The notes below the pieces were generated by a model. It saw nothing but the letters and a program-made list of their open reading frames with translations, made no database searches and was not told the DNA's origin. From positions 1 through 43,110 of the forward strand of contig JBIISW010000005.1 of the NCBI GenBank assembly GCA_044340865.1: a stretch of DNA of 43,110 nt, given 5' to 3'. Positions 8,196-16,767 of this stretch are shown piece by piece; the first letter of the stretch is position 1, and every line of letters starts with the position of its first letter. The translations under genes and the position numbers were made by a program. The stretch comes from UBA4416 sp044340865 (lineage in GTDB: Bacteria; Bacteroidota; Bacteroidia; B-17B0; Aurantibacillaceae).

Positions 8196-10385
8196 ATGTC
8201 TACAAGAAGAGTTTTAGCTATGCAGGAAGTTGGAAAACGAACTCCTGTTGAATTTAATAATAACAACCAACAAGTTTCAAAATATTATGGAGCAAATGTG
8301 TTTGGATTAGACGCCATGCGCGAGTTTTTATCAGAAGAAGCCTTTAATAGTATACAAAATTCTATGAATCAAGGCACCATTGTGGAGCGTAAAATGGCTG
8401 ATCAAGTAGCCTCTTGTATGAAAGCTTGGGCGCAAAGTAAAGGGGTAACTCATTTTACACATTGGTTCCAACCGTTAAGTGGGGCAACTGCCGAAAAACA
8501 TGATGGTTTTTTTGAACCAATTGAAGGCGGGAGAGCCATTGAACGTTTTAGCGGAAATGCTTTAGTGCAGCAAGAACCAGATGCTTCTTCTTTTCCAAAT
8601 GGTGGCATACGTAACACCTTCGAAGCACGTGGCTATACGGCTTGGGACCCAACTTCACCAGCATTTATTTGGGGAGAAACATTGTGTATTCCAACCATTT
8701 TTATTTCGTATACAGGCGAATCATTAGATTTTAAAACGCCATTACTAAAGTCACTTCATGCTATTGATAAAGCGGCAACAGATGTGTGCCAATATTTTGA
8801 TAAAAATGTCACTAAAGTTATTGCCACGTTAGGTTGGGAACAAGAATATTTTTTGGTGGATTCAGCCTTGTATAATATTCGTTTTGATTTACAACAAACA
8901 GGGCGAACCTTATTTGGGCATGCACCTGCTAAAGGCCAGCAATTAGAAGATCATTATTGGGGATCAATCCCTGAAAGAGTTGCAGCGTATATGCGCGACT
9001 TTGAGTACGAATCTCATTTATTAGGCATTCCGGTACGTACGCGTCATAACGAAGTTGCGCCAGCTCAATTTGAATGTGCGCCTGTTTTTGAAGAAACAAA
9101 TTTAGCGGTTGATCATAATTTATTATTGATGGATGTGATGGAAAAAGTTGCTATTCGTCATAATTTTAGAGTATTGATGCACGAAAAACCTTATGCAGGA
9201 GTTAACGGTAGCGGAAAACACAACAACTGGAGTTTAGCAACTAATACAGGTAAAAATTTATTATCGCCAGGCAAAACACCAAAAACGAATTTACAATTCT
9301 TGACGTTTTTTGTCAACACCGTAAAAGCTGTTTACGAACACGCTGATTTATTGCGCGCTTCGATTGCATCGGCTAATAACGATCACAGACTTGGCGCTAA
9401 CGAAGCACCTCCAGCTATTATGTCTGTGTTTTTAGGAGAACAATTATCAAAAGTGTTGGATGAATTAGAAAAAGCGATTCATTCTGGAAAAATGAGCCCA
9501 GAAGAAAAAACAGCTTTAAAAATGAATATTGGAAGAATACCAGATATTTTATTAGATAATACAGATAGAAATAGAACATCTCCTTTTGCATTTACTGGAA
9601 ATAAATTTGAATTCAGAGCAGTTGGATCATCTGCTAATTGCGGCGGGCCAATGACTGTTTTAAACGCCATTATGGCTGAACAATTAGTGTCATTTAAAAA
9701 AGATGTAGATGCACTCATTACTAAAAAAGTGGAGAAAGACGAAGCTATTTTTCAAGTATTAAAAAAATACATCATCGAAAGTAAGCGCATCCGTTTTGAA
9801 GGAAACGGATACGGTGATGCATGGAAAGCAGAAGCTAAAAAAAGAGGCCTGTCAAATATTCCAACAACACCGGGAGCTTTAGAAGCCATGATTACAAAAA
9901 AATCATTAGCCATGTTTGAGTCTCAAGGCATTTTAAATCATCGTGAACAAGAAGCGCGTTATGAAATTAGCTTAGAGACGTATACTAAAAAAATACAAAT
10001 TGAAAGTCGAATTATAGCCGACATGGTTGATAATCAAATTATACCAAGTGCTTTAACGTATCAAAAAGTTTTAATTGACAATGTAACAGGATTAAAAACT
10101 ATTTTCAGTACAACGGATTTTAAAAAAGTAAGTGATACTCAAATTGCTTTAATCAAAGAAATTAGTGATCGCGTAGCCATTATTAAAAAAGCGGCTGATG
10201 ATATGACTGAAGAGCGCAGAAAAGCAAATAATTTAGATAGCTCTAAAAAACAAGCCCACGCGTATTGCGAAAAAGTTAAACCGTTTTTTGAAACCATTCG
10301 TTACAACGTAGATAAATTAGAAAACATTGTGGATGATGCGACTTGGCCATTACCAAAGTATAGAGAAATGTTGTATTTAAGATAA
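8196..10385 (+). CDS. glnN: Glutamine synthetase type III
   Basis: 729 residues, the normal length of the GSIII class (about 725-730), which makes glutamine from glutamate, ammonia and ATP in the cytoplasm and is typical of Bacteroidota and cyanobacteria. Visible landmarks are the class-specific N-terminal region with HWFQPLSGATAEKHDGF and EGGRAIERFSG, the metal and substrate segment NEVAPAQFE, the GVNGSGKHNNWSL loop at about 336-348, and NRTSPFAFTGNKFEFRAVGS near 457. The start MSTRRVLAMQEVGKR suits the family. It is a single transcription unit: its own promoter at 8144-8178 and a strong terminator about 20 bases after the stop. No GlnB-like or GlnR-like gene lies nearby, so regulation must come from elsewhere. 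Confidence 0.97.
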   Translation: MSTRRVLAMQEVGKRTPVEFNNNNQQVSKYYGANVFGLDAMREFLSEEAFNSIQNSMNQGTIVERKMADQVASCMKAWAQSKGVTHFTHWFQPLSGATAEKHDGFFEPIEGGRAIERFSGNALVQQEPDASSFPNGGIRNTFEARGYTAWDPTSPAFIWGETLCIPTIFISYTGESLDFKTPLLKSLHAIDKAATDVCQYFDKNVTKVIATLGWEQEYFLVDSALYNIRFDLQQTGRTLFGHAPAKGQQLEDHYWGSIPERVAAYMRDFEYESHLLGIPVRTRHNEVAPAQFECAPVFEETNLAVDHNLLLMDVMEKVAIRHNFRVLMHEKPYAGVNGSGKHNNWSLATNTGKNLLSPGKTPKTNLQFLTFFVNTVKAVYEHADLLRASIASANNDHRLGANEAPPAIMSVFLGEQLSKVLDELEKAIHSGKMSPEEKTALKMNIGRIPDILLDNTDRNRTSPFAFTGNKFEFRAVGSSANCGGPMTVLNAIMAEQLVSFKKDVDALITKKVEKDEAIFQVLKKYIIESKRIRFEGNGYGDAWKAEAKKRGLSNIPTTPGALEAMITKKSLAMFESQGILNHREQEARYEISLETYTKKIQIESRIIADMVDNQIIPSALTYQKVLIDNVTGLKTIFSTTDFKKVSDTQIALIKEISDRVAIIKKAADDMTEERRKANNLDSSKKQAHAYCEKVKPFFETIRYNVDKLENIVDDATWPLPKYREMLYLR

Positions 10386-10406
10386 ACTAATTCATCTGCT
10401 TATTCA

Positions 10407-10443
10407 AAAAATCCCCATGTTGTTTAACATGGGGATTTTTTTT
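10407..10443. terminator. Bidirectional intrinsic terminator
   Basis: An 11-bp perfect stem (ATCCCCATGTT paired with AACATGGGGAT, 10411-10421 with 10426-10436) and a GTTT loop, flanked by an A-run on the left and a T-run on the right. It serves the convergent glutamine synthetase and UbiD-like genes from both sides. Confidence 0.92.
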
Positions 10444-10455
10444 AGATAGAACTTG

Positions 10456-12288
10456 TTAGTTGTTTTTTAACTTGTATAAACTTCCTCCTTTTTCGAAAAG
10501 TTTATCAATGCGCTTTTCGACTTCAGGATTCTTTTCTAAAACAGGTGCATGATGTGGTTTAATTCTTGCGTCAATTATCATCGCATCGCAGGCAAAATGT
10601 TTAAATTCTATTTTCGAATTTATACCATAGATATCATGGCTTGGATTAGATCGTGTAAAGGTTACCCATAACCAATTCTTTAAATTTTCCGCAGTAAATT
10701 CAGAATCATCAGCAATAACAATTAATGGAAACTGACTAAATAAATCTTCTTTTACCTCGTTATTAAAATCTTCAAACTCTTGTTTTGCTTTGTCATACGA
10801 CTGAAATTTATTTCCTTGAAAAATTAACACCCCATCAAAAACAAGACATGGATTTATAAATGTTTTTAGTGATTTAAACTCATCTGAAATCGTTGTTCCT
10901 AATTCTCTTTTTTTATCGCCATAAGCGGCCACCACTATTTTACTTCCAGTGTTTAATCCTGAACCGCTATAGTCTAGCGTATCCATACTTGTGTTCGTAT
11001 AAAAATGCAAATCTCGTTTTAAATCAATGCGCTCGAGCATGTATTTATAAAACTCTTTTTCGTTATGGGTACTAAGTTTCTGAGTTTCGTCGGCTGTGAT
11101 AAATAAAAATTTAGCTAAACTTAACTGACCTTTTCCTAAAATAAGATTGGCTTGAGTCAGCAATTCTGCTGGTTGTTTTGTTTGATTATAGGGCGTATAA
11201 CGTTCACTGCCTATTGCTAATAATAAGGGATGAACTCCAGCGGCATCAACAGCGTGAACCTCTTTAACCCCAGGCAATTCGTGCTTTATGGCGTCGCCCG
11301 TTAATTCATGAATCAACTCACCAAAACTTGTATCCTCTTGTGGAGGCCTCCCAACTGCGGTAAAAGCCCAGATGGCGTCTTTACGATGATACACTTTATG
11401 TACCTTCATTAAAGGAAAATCATGCTTCAAACTATAATACCCTAAATGGTCGCCAAAAGGTCCTTCTGGTTTATTTTCGTTTGGAAATACTTCGCCAGTA
11501 ATGACAAAATCTGCATCAGTGCTAACACAAAAACCATCCTTATACGTGTATCGAAATCTTCTTTTACCTAAAGCGCCTGCAAAAGTTGCTTCGCTTAAAC
11601 CCTCTGGCAATGGCATCACTGCAGCTAATGTGTGACTTGGTGGGCCACCAATAAAAATTGAAACCTTTAATGGTTTGCCCAACTTATTTGCTTTTGATTG
11701 ATGAACTCCTATGCCACGATGCAATTGATAATGTAATCCAATTTCCTTATTTAAAATATAATCATTTCCTGTTAACTGAATGCGGTACATTCCTAAATTA
11801 GAATTCATGACGCCTGGTTTATCAGCATCTTCGGTGTAAACCTGAGGAAGCGTTACAAAAGCACCACCATCTTTTTCCCAATGCTTTATTAACGGAAGTT
11901 TATCAATGGTTATTTCTTTGTACAAAACAGGTTTCGAGAATGGATTTTTTAATGGCAACGCCGAAAAAGCCGTTAAGGCGATGTTTACATATTTCAATGG
12001 GTTTTTCAAGCCTTTGATTGGATTGTTTTTCAAATCAATCAATGTTTGCATTTTTGTAAATGTATCTCTAAAAATAAATTTACTACGCTCTAAACTTCCA
12101 AAAATATTGCTGGCACATTTAAATTCACAGCCTTTTACGTTTTCAAACAATAATGCTGGACCGTTCATTTCATAAACTCTCAACTGAATTGCCGCCATTT
12201 CTAAATGAGGATCAACCTCTTCGGTTATTCTTATCAAATGGTTATGCTTTTCTAAGTCGTCGAGACAGGATTTTAAATCTTTATACAT
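10456..12288 (-). CDS. UbiD-family decarboxylase
   Basis: 610 residues, the length of the long UbiD-type decarboxylases that use prenylated FMN; in menaquinone-making Bacteroidota such proteins are usually annotated as menaquinone biosynthesis decarboxylase. The family signature with the catalytic Glu region is clear: NENKPEGPFGDHLGYY near residue 270. A conserved N-terminal domain (YKDLKSCLDDLEKHNHLIRI) precedes a cofactor and substrate segment with GIGVHQSKANKLGKPLKVS and IGGPPSHTLAAVMPLPEG. No ubiX-like prenyltransferase gene is in the window. The gene is monocistronic here, convergent with glutamine synthetase and divergent from the SnoaL-like gene. The substrate is inferred from phylum context, not shown by the sequence. 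Confidence 0.9.
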   Translation of the reverse strand: MYKDLKSCLDDLEKHNHLIRITEEVDPHLEMAAIQLRVYEMNGPALLFENVKGCEFKCASNIFGSLERSKFIFRDTFTKMQTLIDLKNNPIKGLKNPLKYVNIALTAFSALPLKNPFSKPVLYKEITIDKLPLIKHWEKDGGAFVTLPQVYTEDADKPGVMNSNLGMYRIQLTGNDYILNKEIGLHYQLHRGIGVHQSKANKLGKPLKVSIFIGGPPSHTLAAVMPLPEGLSEATFAGALGKRRFRYTYKDGFCVSTDADFVITGEVFPNENKPEGPFGDHLGYYSLKHDFPLMKVHKVYHRKDAIWAFTAVGRPPQEDTSFGELIHELTGDAIKHELPGVKEVHAVDAAGVHPLLLAIGSERYTPYNQTKQPAELLTQANLILGKGQLSLAKFLFITADETQKLSTHNEKEFYKYMLERIDLKRDLHFYTNTSMDTLDYSGSGLNTGSKIVVAAYGDKKRELGTTISDEFKSLKTFINPCLVFDGVLIFQGNKFQSYDKAKQEFEDFNNEVKEDLFSQFPLIVIADDSEFTAENLKNWLWVTFTRSNPSHDIYGINSKIEFKHFACDAMIIDARIKPHHAPVLEKNPEVEKRIDKLFEKGGSLYKLKNN

Positions 12289-12334
12289 ATCGTTAATTAA
12301 ACACCTTAAATATAAAGAGGTTTAAATTAATATT

Positions 12335-12342
12335 TACATTTG
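12335..12342 (+). promoter_or_regulatory. Candidate -7 element of the SnoaL-like gene
   Basis: TACATTTG matches TAnnTTTG exactly and lies 15 bases before the start codon. No TTG is found at the usual -33 distance, so this is a partial promoter match. Confidence 0.4.
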
Positions 12343-12357
12343 ATGTTTTAATTTTAT

Positions 12358-12720
12358 ATGATAAGTTCACAACACAAAGAAATTGCTATTAAATGGTTTG
12401 AAGCCTTTAATACGCATGATTTAGAAAAACTATTGAGTTTGTATCATCAATCAGCCAAGCATTACAGTCCAAAATTAAAAATTCGTTTACCCGAAACACA
12501 AGGTTTAATTTGCGGAAAAGATGCCTTAAGGCATTGGTGGCAAGATGCATTTGAAAGAATTCCAAGTTTAAACTACGAGGTAATAAAACTCACCGCAGAT
12601 GATCAACAAGTTTTTATGGAATACATCCGTCACGCAGATGGCGATGAGGATTTAATGGTTGGCGAAGTTTTAGAAATTGAAAATGGATGCATTATGTATT
12701 CGAGGGTTTATCATGGATAA
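12358..12720 (+). CDS. SnoaL-like / NTF2-fold protein
   Basis: 120 residues with the layout of a SnoaL-like NTF2 fold: an N-terminal helix AIKWFEAFNTHDLEKLLSLY, a strand with HYSPKL, then LRHWWQDAFERIP and a C-terminal sheet (VFMEYIRHADGDEDL, VGEVLEIENGCIMYSRVY). Such small cone-shaped dimers act as isomerases, cyclases, or binding proteins of unknown ligand; no catalytic assignment is possible from sequence. The start ATG is the first in frame and fits the domain start. It stands alone, divergent from the UbiD-like gene and upstream of pgk, which has its own promoter block. Confidence 0.75.
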   Translation: MISSQHKEIAIKWFEAFNTHDLEKLLSLYHQSAKHYSPKLKIRLPETQGLICGKDALRHWWQDAFERIPSLNYEVIKLTADDQQVFMEYIRHADGDEDLMVGEVLEIENGCIMYSRVYHG

Positions 12721-12727
12721 AACCATG

Positions 12728-12749
12728 TTAAAAAAATACATTATTTTTG
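12728..12749 (+). promoter_or_regulatory. pgk promoter block shared with the transaldolase gene
   Basis: A 22-bp block starting TTAAAAAAATACATTAT and ending in TTTTTG contains a perfect -7 element (TATTTTTG, 12742-12749). The same block, with one base changed, lies at 14114-14135. No TTG is present at -33. The distance to the pgk start is 93 bases. Confidence 0.55.
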
Positions 12750-12784
12750 CGACCTAAAAACTATCACATTATCTTAAATTATAT

Positions 12785-12807
12785 AGTTGAATAAACATCA
12801 ACTTTTT
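12785..12807 (+). promoter_or_regulatory. Small hairpin with T-run in the pgk leader
   Basis: AGTTGA (12785-12790) pairs with TCAACT (12798-12803) over a 7-base loop and is followed by a short T-run. If the upstream -7 element is used, this lies in the pgk 5' leader and could act as a weak attenuator. The stem is only 6 bp and AT-rich, so the call is tentative. Confidence 0.25.
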
Positions 12808-12842
12808 AATAATTAAACTGAATAAAAAAATAATTTAAACAT

Positions 12843-14054
12843 ATGAAAACCATCGACAACCTAAATTTTTTAAATAAACGCGCTTTAGTGAGGGTAGATT
12901 TTAATGTGCCATTAAATGAGCATTTTGACGTAACCGATACAACACGCATCGTTGCAGCTATTCCAACGATTAAAAAAATTATTGAACTTGGCGGAAGTGT
13001 TATTTTAATGTCGCATTTAGGGCGTCCTAAAGATGCTTCGACAGGCTCAGCAAATAATACTAATAGCAAATATTCTTTAAAACACACTGTAAATACAATT
13101 TCAGATTTACTTGGTTTACCTGTTGATTTTGCTAATGATTGCATTGGCGATGAGGCGTATTCAAAATCGGGAGCATTAAAACCAGGACACGTTTTATTAT
13201 TAGAAAATTTACGTTTTTATAAAGAAGAAGAAAAAGGAGATGTTGCCTTTGCAGAAAAATTAAGTAAACACGGTGACATTTATGTAAACGATGCTTTTGG
13301 AACTGCGCATCGTTCGCATGCTTCAACAGCTGTGATTGCGCAATTTTTTAAACCTGATGCAAAGTGTTTAGGTTATGTGATGGCTAACGAAGTGGCAAGT
13401 ATCGATAAAGTCATTAACGGTGCTGAAGCTCCTTTTACTGCTATTGTTGGTGGTGCAAAAGTGAGTGATAAAATTTTAATTATCGAACAACTCATGAATA
13501 AAGCCAACAATATTTTAATTGGTGGAGGTATGGCATTTACTTTTGTAAAAGCGATGGGCGGCACAATTGGCAAATCATTATGCGAAGATGATAAATTAGA
13601 ATTAGCTAAAGAATTGTTAGCTAAAGCAAAAGCAAAAGGCGTTAACTTATACATTCCTACAGATGCAATTATTGCAGATAACTTTGCAAATGATGCTGCT
13701 ACACAACACTGCAACATCAATGAAATACCCGAAGGATGGATGGGCTTAGATATAAGCACAGAAACCATAAACACTTATTCGGAAGTGATAAAAAACTCAA
13801 AAACTATTTTATGGAATGGGCCAATGGGCGTATTTGAAATGAGTAGTTTTGAAAATGGAACTAAAGCAGTTGCTCTTGCTATTTGTGAAGCTACTAAACA
13901 TGGCGCTTATAGTTTAATTGGTGGCGGTGATAGTGTTGCGGCTATTAATAAATACAACTTAGCTAATCAAGTAAGCTATGTAAGCACTGGTGGTGGAGCC
14001 TTGTTAGAATACATTGAAAATGGAACCTTGCCAGGAGTAAGTGCTATAAATTAA
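12843..14054 (+). CDS. pgk: Phosphoglycerate kinase
   Basis: 403 residues, full length for this glycolytic enzyme, which transfers phosphate between 1,3-bisphosphoglycerate and ADP. The N-terminal signature RVDFNVPLNE lies near residue 18, followed by the substrate-binding SHLGRP and the LLLENLRFYKEEE segment. The hinge and nucleotide-binding half contains IVGGAKVSDKI, LIGGGMAFTF, WNGPMGVFE and the C-terminal GGGDSVAAI loop with STGGGALLEY. The short insertion after SHLGRPKDA (ASTGSANNTNSKYS) is polar and looks like a surface loop. It lies upstream of the transaldolase fusion gene on the same strand; each has its own copy of a nearly identical promoter block. Confidence 0.97.
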   Translation: MKTIDNLNFLNKRALVRVDFNVPLNEHFDVTDTTRIVAAIPTIKKIIELGGSVILMSHLGRPKDASTGSANNTNSKYSLKHTVNTISDLLGLPVDFANDCIGDEAYSKSGALKPGHVLLLENLRFYKEEEKGDVAFAEKLSKHGDIYVNDAFGTAHRSHASTAVIAQFFKPDAKCLGYVMANEVASIDKVINGAEAPFTAIVGGAKVSDKILIIEQLMNKANNILIGGGMAFTFVKAMGGTIGKSLCEDDKLELAKELLAKAKAKGVNLYIPTDAIIADNFANDAATQHCNINEIPEGWMGLDISTETINTYSEVIKNSKTILWNGPMGVFEMSSFENGTKAVALAICEATKHGAYSLIGGGDSVAAINKYNLANQVSYVSTGGGALLEYIENGTLPGVSAIN

Positions 14055-14113
14055 TCACGCTATTTTATATTGTTAGTTTAGTCGAAATCTTTGCCCGATT
14101 ACGGTTACAATTA

Positions 14114-14135
14114 TTAAAAAAATACATTATATTTG
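14114..14135 (+). promoter_or_regulatory. Transaldolase-CBS promoter block shared with pgk
   Basis: This 22-bp block differs from the pgk block at 12728-12749 by a single base and contains the -7 match TATATTTG (14128-14135). It lies 21 bases before the ATG at 14157. No -33 TTG is seen at either copy, so the A-tract may replace it. Confidence 0.55.
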
Positions 14136-14156
14136 AAACTTAATAAAAATAAAAAC

Positions 14157-15167
14157 ATGGAATTATATTTAGACTCAGCTAACCTTAAAGAAATTGAAGA
14201 AGGTTTTAAATTAGGATTTTTAAGTGGCTTAACAACTACGCCAACCTTTATGCAAAAGGAAGGTATCACTGATATTGATGGCACTATTGTAAAATTAAGT
14301 AAAATAGTTCCTGTTCTTCAAATTGAAGCATTAGGCAATACAGCTGAAGAAGTTTTAGCAGAAGCTGAGCGTCAATTAGCTTTAGGTTTAGATCCTAAAA
14401 AAACAGTATTTAAAATCCCCGTTTCATTAGAAGGTGTAAGAGCATGTAAAATGTTACGCGATAAAGGCTATTTAGTAAACGTACATTTAGTTTATACATT
14501 ACAACAAGCTTATATGGCTATGCAAGCTGGCGCAACGTATGTGTGTCCATTAGTTGGTCGTTTACAAGATCAAGGTCATGATGCATTAACATTAGTTGAG
14601 CAATGTGTGGACGCAGTTGAAGTTTACGGATATGATACAAAAATCATGTTCTCATCTGTACGTCATGCTGAGCACGTTCGTAATGCGATTAACATTGGTG
14701 TTCATACTATTACAGTTCCATTAAAAATCATCAAACAATTAACTGAAAATAACTTCACTACATTAGGTACGGATCAATTTATTCAAGATACGCGTTTAAT
14801 GATGGTAAAAGTGAAAGAAGCTATTAAAGCAACTAATCCTTTAGTAGCAGAAAACACTTCAGTAACTGACGCTATTATTAAAATGACTGAATTTGGATTT
14901 GGTGCAATCACGGTAACTAAAGCGGATGGTAGCATTAAAGGTGTATTTACGGATGGAAGTCTTCGCAAATTAATTGGCGAAAAAGGAAGAGATATCTTAA
15001 CTAAAAATTTATCTGATTTAGAATACAAAGAACCTATCACAATTGATGGAAACGTACTTTTAAATGATGCAAATACATTGTTTAAGAAAACGAACGTTGA
15101 TACTATTGTAGTTACTGAAAACGGCAAACCAGTTGGTATGTTAGATATTCAGGATATGAAAGGATAA
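14157..15167 (+). CDS. Transaldolase-family protein fused to a CBS pair
   Basis: 336 residues from the ATG at 14157; a TTG-initiated start 24 bases upstream would overlap the promoter block. Residues 1-220 are a small transaldolase / fructose-6-phosphate aldolase barrel: it starts MELYLDS with Asp6, and the Schiff-base lysine is Lys86 in TVFKIPVS. Two usual active-site positions differ: the TTNPS motif is TTTPT (Thr28 for Asn), and the Tyr or Phe before VGR is Leu132. Residues about 225-336 form two CBS motifs (GVFTDGSLRKLIG, IVVTENGKPVGMLDIQDM), closely like the CBS pair at the end of KpsF/KdsD arabinose-5-phosphate isomerases. CBS pairs bind nucleotides or sugar nucleotides, so allosteric control of a sugar-phosphate aldol reaction is a reasonable inference. 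The exact substrate is unknown. Confidence 0.88.
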   Translation: MELYLDSANLKEIEEGFKLGFLSGLTTTPTFMQKEGITDIDGTIVKLSKIVPVLQIEALGNTAEEVLAEAERQLALGLDPKKTVFKIPVSLEGVRACKMLRDKGYLVNVHLVYTLQQAYMAMQAGATYVCPLVGRLQDQGHDALTLVEQCVDAVEVYGYDTKIMFSSVRHAEHVRNAINIGVHTITVPLKIIKQLTENNFTTLGTDQFIQDTRLMMVKVKEAIKATNPLVAENTSVTDAIIKMTEFGFGAITVTKADGSIKGVFTDGSLRKLIGEKGRDILTKNLSDLEYKEPITIDGNVLLNDANTLFKKTNVDTIVVTENGKPVGMLDIQDMKG

Positions 15168-15221
15168 AACTATTTTAAAAAAATAAGGTTACTTGTTAAT
15201 ACCATCATTATAAAAAAAATC

Positions 15222-16337
15222 ATGAAACATTTATTCTCAATAACCTTATTTTTTATTTGTGCATTAAGCACTTATAGTCAAATTTCAATAACAGGAAGTC
15301 AAATGCCTGCTTCTGGAGATACTGCTAGATACAGCAATGCATTAGCTTCAAGTGTTGGAAATTACACCGTTACAGGGGCAAATTATAATTGGAATTTTAG
15401 CACACTTATTCCTACAGGCCAAGCCGTTAGAAAATTTCTAGCATCAACCTCAACACCGTATTTCTTTTATTTTTTACCTCCTCAGTTTGGTGAAAAAACA
15501 TTAGACTCTCTTCCAATACCAGCTATTCCTGGACTTGGTTCAACAATTTCTATAAAAAATATTTATAGTTTTTACCGTAAAACCCCCATTATTGGTACAA
15601 CCACATCGTTTGATGCGGAAGGATTAGGGTTAACATTATCAGGCATTCCAGTAGGAGCAACGTTTACAGACAATGATGAACTGTATCAATTTCCATTAAA
15701 TTATTTAGATAGAGATTCGTCTACTTTTAATTTAACTACGCCTACAAGTACTTTAATTCCTTTTACTTATAAAAAACGTGGTTACAGAATCACCAAAGCC
15801 GATGGTTGGGGCTCTATTACAACGCCATACGGAACAGCAAATTGCTTAAGAGTAGTTACGACTCAATACTCTATTGATACGATTAAAATAAATGCCTTAC
15901 CTGCTCCATTTAATAAATTTGGATTTCCGAATTATGAAAGAAAATACCAATGGTTAACATTAGGAGAAAAAATCCCCTACTTTGAAATTATTGGAAATGT
16001 GGTTGGCACCAATTTTACACCAACACAATACAGATACAGAGACATTTCAAGAACCTTTGTAGGATTGAAAGAAGAAAGCACTGCATTAATTGCCATTAGC
16101 GTATTTCCAAACCCTACAAATCAGGATTTTACAGTGATCATTCCACAACAAAATGAAACAGTACATTGTGTGGTAACTGACTTACAAAACAAAGTGGTAT
16201 TAACACAATCATTCGAAAAAAATAACGATGTGTTTAATGAGCATCATATTCAAACAGAATGGTTATCGAAAGGGATATATTTCCTAACATTAACAACCTC
16301 TACACACAAGCAAAATCTAAAAATAATAGTGCAATAA
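15222..16337 (+). CDS. Type IX secreted protein with type A sorting domain
   Basis: 371 residues. A signal peptide (MKHLFSITLFFICALSTYSQ) is followed by a domain of about 270 residues rich in Thr, Tyr and Phe that I do not recognise; it begins QISITGSQMPASGDTARYSN. The last 75 residues are a type A C-terminal domain for type IX secretion: ISVFPNPTNQDFTVIIP, then VVTDLQNKVVLTQSF and GIYFLTLTTSTHKQNLKIIV. The protein should therefore be exported and either anchored or released at the cell surface. It follows the transaldolase gene by 54 bases but has no clear functional link with it. The function of the middle domain remains unknown. Confidence 0.88.
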   Translation: MKHLFSITLFFICALSTYSQISITGSQMPASGDTARYSNALASSVGNYTVTGANYNWNFSTLIPTGQAVRKFLASTSTPYFFYFLPPQFGEKTLDSLPIPAIPGLGSTISIKNIYSFYRKTPIIGTTTSFDAEGLGLTLSGIPVGATFTDNDELYQFPLNYLDRDSSTFNLTTPTSTLIPFTYKKRGYRITKADGWGSITTPYGTANCLRVVTTQYSIDTIKINALPAPFNKFGFPNYERKYQWLTLGEKIPYFEIIGNVVGTNFTPTQYRYRDISRTFVGLKEESTALIAISVFPNPTNQDFTVIIPQQNETVHCVVTDLQNKVVLTQSFEKNNDVFNEHHIQTEWLSKGIYFLTLTTSTHKQNLKIIVQ

Positions 16338-16393
16338 TTTTATATAGTCAATAATTAATTTATTTTTACCAAAAATTTTTAAAACCATCATTT

Positions 16394-16699
16394 ATGAGTT
16401 CACATCACGACGATCACAACCATTCAACAGAACCTAAAAAAGTTCATTTCAGTACACCTTTAATATTAGGACTTGTTACCACTTTATTAATTTTAATTGC
16501 AGTTAGTACCTGCGACAACAAAAAACACGAAGCCTCTGAAGAAGGTGCAGCTGCAACACATGAAGAAGTTGTAACTGAAACTCATCATAACACATCAACT
16601 GTAGCTCATGAAGTAGCTGTTGATACAACTGTTAAAGCAAGTGTTGATACTTTTGCTATTGATACTTTAGCAGCACATAAAACAAACACATCACACTAA
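16394..16699 (+). CDS. Small His-rich single-pass membrane protein, unknown function
   Basis: 101 residues. The N-terminus is His/Asp-rich (SSHHDDHNH), followed by one hydrophobic segment at about 20-40 (STPLILGLVTTLLILIAVST) and an acidic, Thr/Ala/His-rich tail (EEGAAATHEEVV) with no recognisable fold. A Cys directly after the helix (VSTCDNKK) recalls a lipobox, but the long polar N-terminus and Thr before the Cys argue against lipoprotein processing. The coding sequence is supported by a start 56 bases after the preceding gene and a terminator just after the stop. The His cluster could bind metal, but that is only suggested by composition. Confidence 0.65.
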   Translation: MSSHHDDHNHSTEPKKVHFSTPLILGLVTTLLILIAVSTCDNKKHEASEEGAAATHEEVVTETHHNTSTVAHEVAVDTTVKASVDTFAIDTLAAHKTNTSH

Positions 16700-16723
16700 A
16701 AATAGTTTCCTATTTTACTTAAC

Positions 16724-16756
16724 AAAAAAGGCAGAATAATTATTCTGCCTTTTTTT
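16724..16756. terminator. Bidirectional intrinsic terminator
   Basis: GGCAGAAT (16730-16737) pairs with ATTCTGCC (16742-16749) over an AATT loop, flanked by A and T runs. It separates the convergent His-rich gene and recN and can serve both. Confidence 0.9.
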
Positions 16757-16767
16757 ATGTGTATGTT

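Noticed and set aside
13373..13774. Minus-strand open frame of 133 codons in pgk
   Set aside because: Shadow of the highly conserved pgk reading frame; no start context or family match.
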